Shown here piece after piece: positions 1 through 9,400 of a stretch of 64,000 nt of DNA. The translations under genes were made by a program, and so were the position numbers. This DNA is from Sphingomonas kyeonggiensis. GTDB taxonomy: Bacteria > Pseudomonadota > Alphaproteobacteria > Sphingomonadales > Sphingomonadaceae. Below the pieces are notes generated by a model that worked only from the letters and a program-made list of their open reading frames with translations, made no database searches and was not told the DNA's origin. Within the stretch, counting starts at the first letter, position 1. Every line of letters begins with the position of its first letter. The stretch is taken from positions 496,001 through 560,000 of the forward strand of contig NZ_JAUSTJ010000003.1 in assembly GCF_030812785.1 (NCBI RefSeq), written 5' to 3'.

Positions 1-297
1 TTCGAGCCGCTTTTGCTGCTCCATGATCTGCGCCGGGTTCGGTGTCGAGTCGGCAATGTTGGCGAGGTCGCTGACATCGGCGAAGGGGGCGCGCGCATCG
101 CGCCGCCGGCGATCGATCGAGAGGTTGACCGCGGCCGTCACCAGCAGCGCCTCGCGCGAGCGGGCGGTCTGGTCGCGCTCGTAGCGCTCGATCCTGAGAA
201 ACGCCTCCTGCACCAGCTCGTCCGCATCCTGTTCGGCGACACCACGCCGCACGACCGCGCGCTTTGCCTTGGCGAGCATGTTCGCAAGGTCCCGCAC
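1..297 (-). CDS. ECF-type RNA polymerase sigma factor, N-terminal part (cut by window edge)
   Basis: The minus strand reads open from a GTG at 297 (in-frame ATG at 279) off the left edge. I translated it by hand. The visible part carries ADELVQEAFLRIERYER, which matches sigma region 2, followed by a helix with an RRRRDAR basic patch like the 'LAIDRxRR' end of region 2 in FecI-like ECF factors. Region 4 lies outside the window. The role inferred from the family is to direct RNA polymerase to a small regulon, often linked to cell-surface functions. The giant autotransporter lies 167 bp upstream on the same strand and is an obvious but unproven target or operon partner. The start is uncertain: an in-frame stop sits just upstream at 313-315, a GGGAAGG stretch lies close to the GTG, and neither start has ideal spacing. 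Confidence 0.75.
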   Translation of the reverse strand, partial: MRDLANMLAKAKRAVVRRGVAEQDADELVQEAFLRIERYERDQTARSREALLVTAAVNLSIDRRRRDARAPFADVSDLANIADSTPNPAQIMEQQKRLE

Positions 298-428
298 GGC
301 CTTCCCGGCTAGCTAGACGTGCGAGAGGTGGAAACCCGACAGGGAGATCGGGCCAGATTGGGAGAATCCATCATTTTGTAATGTGTGGACCGGCGCCGCG
401 CCGATGCCAAGTCCCGAACGCAAGCAGC

Positions 429-457
429 GGCCGGCCACCCTGGGGGGTGCCGGCCGT
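429..457 (-). terminator. GC-rich hairpin after the autotransporter
   Basis: Just past the autotransporter stop, the minus strand can fold CGGCCGGCACC against GGTGGCCGGCCG with one bulged base. No clear T-run follows, so it may be a weak terminator or an mRNA 3'-end stabiliser. Confidence 0.45.
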
Positions 458-463
458 GCCCGA

Positions 464-3400
464 TCAGAAGGCGAGGCGCAGGCCGCCGGTGCCCTTCAGG
501 CTGTAGCTCTTGCCGAAGTCGCGGAGCGCGGTGTCCGCCGAGACCTGGCTGTATAGCGTCACCCTGCCGAGTTGCACGCTGCCGCCCAGCCCGAACTCGC
601 CCCACAGCCGCTCGTTGCTGCGCGCGATCGGCGTTCCGGAGACCTGGGTGACCGTGCCGTCCAGCCACTCATAGCTGAGGTTCGCCACTGCATAGAGGTG
701 GCTGCCGGCGTCCTGGCGATCGAGCGAGATGCCCCAGCGCGTCTTCAGGCTGTCGCCCAGGCGCGACGAGACTTCCGCTCCGTTCGGATCGGTGAAGCGA
801 TCGAAGCCGACGGTCGAATAGGTCATCTGGATCTGCGGCGTCACCGACAGCTTGCTCGAGAGCGGCGAGCGCTTGCCGACCTCGACGCTATAGGCCTGCC
901 CGGTGCCGTCATTGCCATCGGCCAGCTTGCCGAGCACGCTCGACTTCAGCTTGCTGTCGAACCAGGTGAACTGCGCCCGGCTGTCGACATAGAAGCCCTG
1001 CGGCCCGAACCAGCTGAGCGTCGCGCCCGCGCCATAGCCGCGGGTCTTGATGCTGCCATTGCCGAAGGGCGAGGCGATGTTCGCCCGCGCCTCGCCATAG
1101 CTGCCCAGCACGCCGACCACGAGGGTCGAGCCGTCGCCACGGGTGCTGACCGCCCGATCGACGCCGAGCTCGACCTTCCAGCTGTCGACATTGACGTCGG
1201 ACAGGCTGGTCGACTGCACGGCATTGGGCCGGGAGCGGGCGCTCTCCATCCGGCCCCAGATCCCCGAGATGCCGTCGCTGCCCGAGGACCAGCGGCGATT
1301 GCCGACGCGCTCCTGCATCGTGCCGATGGCGTTGAGCGTCGCCAGCGTCTGGCCATAGGCCTCATAGACCGGCACGCCCGGCTGGTAGAGCGGGGTGGCC
1401 GGCGGAGCCACCGGGCTCAACAGGGCCGAACGGAGATACCAGTCGCCGTCGGCCGGGTTGGCGACGCCGTTCTTGTAGAGCCGGTAGCCATAGGCGCCGG
1501 CGATAAGCGCCGGGGCGCCTTCGAAGACATAGTCGCCTTCGAGCGTGAACACGCCGTTCGAGGCGCCCGCCACATCGACGATCTTGATGCCCTCGACAGT
1601 GGGGGCGCCGGTGCCGCCAAGGTTGGTCACCTTGACCAGCGTGGTGCCCGCCGTCGCGCCGCCCACCACCAGCTGGTCTGCGCGTGCTCCGTCGCCGCCC
1701 AGCTCCGCCTCGATCTCCAGCGTGCCTTTGGCGCCGGTATAAGTGCCTGTAAGAGTGAGCGTGCCGACCCCGGAGAGGCCGGGCGCGATCGTGCCGGAAT
1801 TGGTGACGTTGCCCACCGTTCCCGTGCCCTCGAGACGGCCGGCTGCATCGACATTGACCGAGCCGCCCAGCACGCCCGTCACCGCCAGCGTGCCTGCCGA
1901 CACGCGCGCGATACCGGCATAGCCGGCGCTGGCGCCGCCCAGCACCAGCGTGCCGGTGCCGGCCTTGGTGAGGTTGCCCGTGCCCGAAAGCACGCCGCCC
2001 AGCGTGAAGCTCGTGCCGGTTGCGGTCGAGAGGGTGCCCGCGCCCTGCAGGACGAGGTTGCGGGTGCTGGCCAGCGTGGCGGTGGTGACGAGGGTGCCGC
2101 CATCGAGAGTCAGACCGCCCGAAGCCGCGCCCAGATTGGCGTCGCTCGCGATCTGCACGGTGCCGCCGGTCACCAGCGTGCCGCCGGTGTAGCTGTTGGT
2201 GCCGCCGAGGACGAGCGTGCCCGCATCAGTCTTGACCAGCTGGCTCGCGCCGGTGAGCGCCGCGTTGATCGTGGCGGTATAGCCCGCACCCGCGGTGCTG
2301 CCGTCGCCGACCCGGATCACCGCCTGCGCGCCGGCAAGGGCGATGGACCCGCCGGTGACGGTGTAGCCGCCGACAGCGAACTGCATCCCCGAAGCGGCGA
2401 CCTGGCCGGGACCGTTGTCGACGGTGACCGTGCCGGCGGTTCCGCCGAACACCGCAAAGGCGCCGTCGCTATAGGCCGCGTTGATCGCCCCCGAGGCGTC
2501 GGCCCAGTTGTCGTTGCCGGTGCCGTTCTGCCAGATGCCGGTGCCGCCGTTGATTGAGCCATTGTTCTTCGGGCCGGCGGCGCCGTCCCAGAAGTTGAGC
2601 GTAAGGCCGGCGAAGTTGACCAGGTTCACCTGGCCGGCGACCGAAGTCTGCACTGCCACGTTGCTGCCTGCCGGCAGCGCACCGAGGGTCAGGCCATTGT
2701 CGGTGAGCGTGCCGCCATAGTTGAACACGCGGTAGATGCCGGCGCTGAAGGCGCCGCCGGCGGGAACCGACACGTTGATCGTGCCGTCCAGCACCAGGTT
2801 GCCGCCGACATTGACCAGGTCGTTGAGCGCGCCTCCGGCGACGTTCGCCGAGCCGAATTCATAGGCGAGCGTCGCGCCCTGGGCGATCGCCAGATTGCCG
2901 CCGATGGTCAGGGTTCCGGCACCGCCGGCGCCCGGCGACAGCGTGCCGTTCAGCGTCACATTGCCGCCGATCGTGCCGGTGCCGCCAAGGGTTGCGCCCG
3001 CCGCGACGGTGGTGACGCCGGTGGTCGCGGCGAAGTTGCCGTTCACCAGCAGCGTGCCCTGGGCGACCTGGGTGCCGCCGGTGAAGCTGCCGGTTCCGCC
3101 GAGCACCAGCGTGCCGGTGCCGGTCTTGGCGAGATTGCCCGCGCCGGTGATCGCGCCGCTCAAGGTCAGCGTCGTCCCCGCATCGGTGGCGAGCACGCCC
3201 TGTCCGTCGAGCGTGACGGCGCGTGCCGAGCCGATGTCGGCGGTGGTGTTGAGCGTGCCGCCATTGAAGCTGAGACCGCCCGAGGCCGCGCCCAGATTGG
3301 CGTCGCTCGCGATCTCCAGCACGCCGCCATTGATTGCGGTACCGCCGGTATAGCTATTGGCGCCGGCCAGGATCAGCCGGCCGATATCGGTCTTCACCAG

Positions 3401-6400
3401 CTGGGTGTTGCCCGCGATCACCGACTGGATGTTGGCGCTATAGCCGATGCCCGCCACGCTGCCGTCGCCGACGCGGATCACCGACTGCGGGCCGGTGAGG
3501 GTCAGCGTGCCGCCCTGGATGACATAGTCGCCATGGGCCGCGAACTGGAGGCCGGCCGCGGTCACTGCGCCCTGGCTGTTGTCGATGGTGACATTGCCCA
3601 CCGCGCCGGCGAAGATCGCGATGGCGCCATTGTCGAACGCCGAGTTCACCGCGCCGCTGACATCGGTCCAATTGTCGGTGCCCGTAGCACGCCAGATGCC
3701 GCCGCCGCCGGCGATAGCGCCGTCGAACTTCGGACCCGTGTTGCCGTCCCAGAAGTTGAGCACGGCCGAGCCGGTGTTGACCAGATTGACCTGGCCCGCG
3801 ATCGAGGTCTGCACGCTCAGCTCGGCACCTGCCGGCATGGTACCGATGGCGAGGCCGTTATTGGTGAGCGTGCCGCCATAATTGGCGATCCGATACAAGC
3901 CGATGTCGAACGCACCGCCGGCCGAGACCGAGACGTTGATCGTGCCGTCGAGCACCAGGTTGCCGCCGACATTGACCAGGTCGTTGAGCGGGCTGCCTAC
4001 CGAATTGGCCGCGCCGAACTCATAGGCGAGGGTCGAACCCGCCGACAGGGTCAGCCCGCCATTGATGGTGAGCGTGCCCGGGCTGTTGCCTGGCGACAGC
4101 GTGCCGCCGTCCGCGATCAGCACGTCGCCACCGAGGATGCCCGAGCCGCCCAGCGTCGCGCCGCTGGCGACGGTGGTGAGGCCGGTCGCCGCCGACTGGT
4201 CGCCATTGACCAGCAGCGTGCCGGCAGTGACGCTGGTCGTGCCGGTGTAGCTGTTGGCGCCGGTCAGGGTGAAGCTGCCCGTGCCGGACTTCACCAGCCC
4301 GCCGCTGCCGGCGATCGTGCCGGTGAAGCTGGTGCCGTTGGCGGTGCCGAAGCGCAGTGTCTTGCCGCCGAGCGCGACCGCGCCGGCACCCGACAGGTCG
4401 CCGATCGTGGTGCCGGAGCCAGTAAGGCCGCTGATGTCGAACACCGTGCCGGCATTCACCGTCACTGCGCCGCCCGCATAGAGCGCGCCATTGCCGACCA
4501 GCGCCAGCGTGCCGCCATTCACGGTCGTGCCGCCGGTATAGCTCTGTGCCTCGAGGAAGCGCACCGCACCGCTCGGCGCCTGGATCACCACGCTGCCGCC
4601 GGTACCGCCGCCGATGCCGCCATCGGCGATGCTGCCCGACCAGTCGGAGAAGGAGAGGGTGGCGCCCAGCGTCAGCACTTTCGAGCCGAGCGCGATCGTG
4701 CCCGCCGCGCCGCTGTTGAGCTGGATCACCCGCGCGCCGGCATTGGTCTGCGAGATGTCGAACACCGTGCCCGCGCCGACGATCAGATTGCCCGCGCCGA
4801 TCGTGCCATTGCCCGCCAGCGCCAGCGTGCCGGCGGCGATCAGGGTACGGTTCGAATAGCTGTTGACGCCGGTCAGCGTCAGCGTGCCGGTGCCGATCTT
4901 GTCGAGGAAGTTCCCCGACATGTTGCCCGCGCCATTGCCGATCACGCCGCTCAGCGTGACGTCGAAGCCCTGCGTGTCGATGCGGTTCGAGGTCGCGCTG
5001 CCGAGCGTGATCGCGCGGCCCGAGCTGAACGAGGCGCCGGCCTGGAACGTGCCGCCCTGGAGCGCCAGCACGCCTGCTGCGGCGCCCAGATTGGCGTCGC
5101 TGGAGACCTGCACGATGCTCGCGCCGGTGACGGTGGTGCCGCCCGCATAGCTATTGACCCCGCCCAGGATCAGCGTGCCGCCGCCCGTCTGGGTCAGCGT
5201 GCCGCTGCCCGAGATCGCCCCGCCCAGCGTCAGCGTGCCGGTGCGGTTCACCACCAGCGCGGCGTTGTTCACCACGTCGCCGGTGATGCTGCCGCCATTG
5301 CCGATCTGGAGCGTGCCACCCTCGATCCGCGTGCCGCCGGTATAGGCATTGGCGCCGGTCAGCACGAGCGTGCCAAGGTCGGTCTTCACCAGCTGGCTCG
5401 CGCCGGTGAGCGCGCTGGCGATCGTCGCGGTATAGCCTGCGCCTGCCGCAGTGCCGTCACCGACCCGGATCACCGCCTGCGCACCGGTCAGCGTCACCGC
5501 GTCGCCGGTGATCGCATAGCCGTTGGTGGCGAACTGCATGCCCGACACCGTGACCGCGCCCAGGCTGTTGTCGACCGTCACCGTGCCCGCGGTGCCGGTG
5601 AAGATCGCGATCGCGCCGTCGGAGAAGCCCGCGTTGAGCGCGCCGCTCAGGTCGGTCCAGTTGTCGTTGCCGGTGTGCGCCTGCCAGATGCCGGTGCCAC
5701 CGGCGATCGCGCCGTCGAATTTCGGGCCGGCCGCGCCGTCCCAGAAGTTCAGCGTAAGCCCGCCGATATTGACCAGGTTGACCTGCCCGGCGACCGAGGT
5801 CTGGACGAAGGCTTCCGCCCCCGCCGGCTGGGTGCCCACCACGAGCCCGTTGTTGGTCAGCGCGCCGGCATAGTTGAGCAGCCGGTAGATGCCGACATCG
5901 AAGCTGCCGCCCGCCGAGGTGGTCACGTCGACCGTGCCGTCGAGCGTGAGGTTGCCGCCGACATCGACCAGATCGTTTAGGGGTCCGCCGACCGTATAGG
6001 CCTGGCCCAGCTCGAAGCCGAGATGCGAGCCCGCGCCGAGCGTCAGGTTGCCGTTGATCGTCAGCGTGCCGACGCCGTTCGAGCCCGCCGCCAGCGTGCC
6101 GCCGGCGCTCATGTCGACATTGCCGCCGATGATGCCGGTGCCGCCGAGCGTGCCGTTCGCGCCCACCGTGGTGAGCCCGGTCGCCGCGGACTGGTCGCCA
6201 TTGATCAACAGCGTGCCGCCGGTGACGTTGGTGGCGCCGCTATAGCTGTTCGCCGCGCTCAGGATCGTCGTGCCGGTGGTCTGGTTGAGGCTGCCCGCGC
6301 CGCTGATCAGAGCGGCGAAGGCATAGGCCGGGTTCGTATGATTGAAGTTGATCCGCGAGGTCGCGCTGCCCAGGTCGAGCGCGGGCAGGGTGAACAGGCC

Positions 6401-9400
6401 GGCCGCCGCTGCCGCCGCGGCCTCCGCACCACCGATGTTGAGCACGCCGGTCGCCCCGGCATTGTCGGCCAGGGTGAAGGTGCCGCCGACCGCGATGCTG
6501 CCGCCATCGGCCAAAGTGAGCACGCCGGTGCCCGTGCCGGTGCCGATGGTCAGGTCGCCGCTCGTCGTGAATACCGATGCCGGCCCCGAGACCAGCAGCG
6601 CGGCCGGCCGCGTGGTCGCCGATCCGATCACCGCCGAGGCGAAGCTCGCCGCGCCGCCGTTCAGCAACGAGAAGCTGCCATTGGTCATCGCCAGCGTGCC
6701 GGTGCTGGTCCAGTTCGAGCCGGCGCCGGTGATCGTCAGGGTGGGGGCGGTGACGTTGCCGACCGCGGCACCCATCTGGTTGGCGCCGGTCGAACGCAGC
6801 GTGCCGCCCCCGCTGATCGTGACGTTCGCGATCGAGGTTCCGCCGCTGCTGGCGATGGCGAGCGGGCCGAGCAGGTCGGCCAGCGAGCCGGCGCCGGTCA
6901 CGTTCAGGTTCGCCGCAGCGAGGGGCGCCGCGGGGCCGGAGCGGAGCGCCAGCCCGCTCACCGTGGTCCGCAGCACGCCGCCATTCTCGACATTGATCGT
7001 CGATGCTGCGCCGCTCGTGCCGGATGCGGTGATGAACCCGGTCGTGAAGGTCGATCCGATGCCGGAGACGGTCAGGGTGCCGCCATTGCTCAGGCTGGTC
7101 TGGTTCGCCGCGGTGACCGTGTTGCCGCTGGCGATGCGAAGCTCGCCCTGCTGGATCTGCGCCGAACCGGCCCAATTGCTGCTGCCGGTCAGGTTGAGCT
7201 GCCCGGCGCCCGCCTTGCTGAAGCTGCCCGAGCCGCTGATCGAGCCGGCATAGCTGGAGGCATCCGCGCGGTCGAAGCGGATATTGGCGTTGTTGACGAT
7301 GTTGCCCGCGATCGTGCCGCTGGTGCCGCCATTGCCGATCAGCAGCGTGCCGATGCCGGTAATCGTGGTGCCGCCGCTGTGCGTGGCATCGCCGGTCAGC
7401 GTCACGGTGTTGCTGGTGTTGATCGTGAGCGCGCCGGTGCCGCCGATGTCGCCGCCCAGCACCCAGTCCGAGCCGGCGGTCGTGGTGACGGTGGCCGCGC
7501 CTGCCAATACCACGTCGCGGTTCGAGGTCATGTCGCCGGCGATCCGCAGCGTGCCGTTGTTGAAGCTCAGCCCGCCCGCAGCGTCGCCCAGATTGGCGTC
7601 GCTCGCCACCTGCAGCACGCCGCCGTTGATCGCGGTGCCGCCGGCATAGCTGTTGGCGCCGGTCAGCACGAGCGTGCCGAGATCGGTCTTCACCAGCTGG
7701 CCCGATCCGCCCAGCGCGCTGGCGATCGTCGCGCTGTAGCCGGCGCCCGCTGCGGTGCCGTCGCCCACGCGGATGATCGACTGCGGCGCGACCAGCCCGA
7801 TCGTCCCGCCGGTGATCACATAGCCGCTGCGTGCGAACTGCATGCCCGATGCGTTGATCGCGCCCAGGCTGTTGTCGACCGTCACCGTGCCGGCCGCGCC
7901 CATGAAGATCGCGAAATTGCCGTCGGTATAGGGGCTGTTGATCGAGCCGTCGAACAGCGTCCAGTTGTCGTTGCCCGTCGCGGCTTGCCACACCCCGGTG
8001 CCGCCGGTGATCGTGCCGTCGCCGCGCGCGCCGTTGCCGTCCCAGAAATTGAGCGCCGCGCCGGCATAGTTGACCAGGTTGACCTGCCCGCCGACCGCGG
8101 TCTGGACCTGGACGATGCCCCCCGGCGTCGTGCCGAGCGCCAGGCCCTGGTCGTCCAGGGTGCCGCCATAGCTGAGCACCCGGTAGACGCCGACGCCGAA
8201 CTCGCCGCCCGGCGTGACCGTCACGTTGATCGTGCCGTCGAGCCGCAGGTCGCCGCCCACCTCGATCAGGTCGTTCATCGGCCCGCCGACCACGTCCGAC
8301 TGGCCGAACTCATAGTCGAGCAGCGAGTTGGTCCCCAGCGTGAGGTTGCCCGCGATGGTGAGCGTGCCCGGGCTGTTGCCCGGCGCGATCGTGCCGTCGG
8401 CGACGATCACGCTGCCGCCGATCGTGCCGGCGCCGCCCAGCCTGCCGCCGTTCAGCACATTGACCACGCTTGCGGCATTGCCCAGCGTGCCGTTCACCCG
8501 CAGCGTGCCGCCCGTGACATTGGCCACGCCGGCAAAGGCGCCGCTGGCGCCGGTCAGGTTGGTGGTGCCGGCCACCTGGTTGATCGCGCCCGCGCCGGAG
8601 ATCGCGGCGCTGAACAGATAGTCGCTGTCGGTGTGGTTGAAGTTGAGGCGCGAGGTGCCGCTGCCCAGCGTGACCGTCGGCGCGGTGAAGGCGCCCGTCG
8701 CGGCGGCGGCCTGGCCCTCGGCACCGCCGATGCTGAGGATGCCGGTCGCAGTGCCGGCATCGGCCAGGACCAGCGATCCGGCAAGGTCCACCGCGCCGCC
8801 ATTGCTCAGCACGAGCTCGCCGGTGCCCGCGCCGCTGCCGATCACCAGATCGCCGCCGGTGGTGGCCAGCGTCGAGCCGGCACCCGAGACGATGAGCGTC
8901 GCCGGCAGCGTCGCCGTTCCGAAGGTGGCGCTGGCGAAGCTCGCCGTGCCGCCCTGGCTCAGGATGAAGTCGCCATTGCTCATCACCAGCGAATTGGTGC
9001 TCGTCCAGTTCGATCCCGCGCCCGAGATCGTGGCCGACGGCACGCCGCGGGTATTGCCCGTCGCGAAGCCGATGATGCTCGTACCCGCGGTGCGCAGTGC
9101 GCCACCGCCGCTGATCGTCAACTTGCCGTTGGTGACACCCGAATTCGCGAGCACCAGCCCGCCCGCCACATCGGCCCGCGAGCCCGCGCCGTCGACGATG
9201 AGTTCTGCCGTGTTGGTCGAAGCGGCCGAGACGGTCGAAGCCCGCAGCGAGATGTCGCCGGTCGTGGTTGTGAGATGCCCGCCATTGGTGACGCTGACGG
9301 TCATCGTCCGGTTGAGGTTTGCGGCTCCGGTGATAGCAGTGGTGCTGAAGGCGGAGCCCGCCCCGTCGATGCCGAGAATGACCGGCACGGCGGTGTTGAC

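Noticed and set aside
2100..8100. Regular repeats considered as a CRISPR or satellite array
   Set aside because: They are in-frame protein repeats of an autotransporter with variable unit length, not identical repeats with unique spacers.
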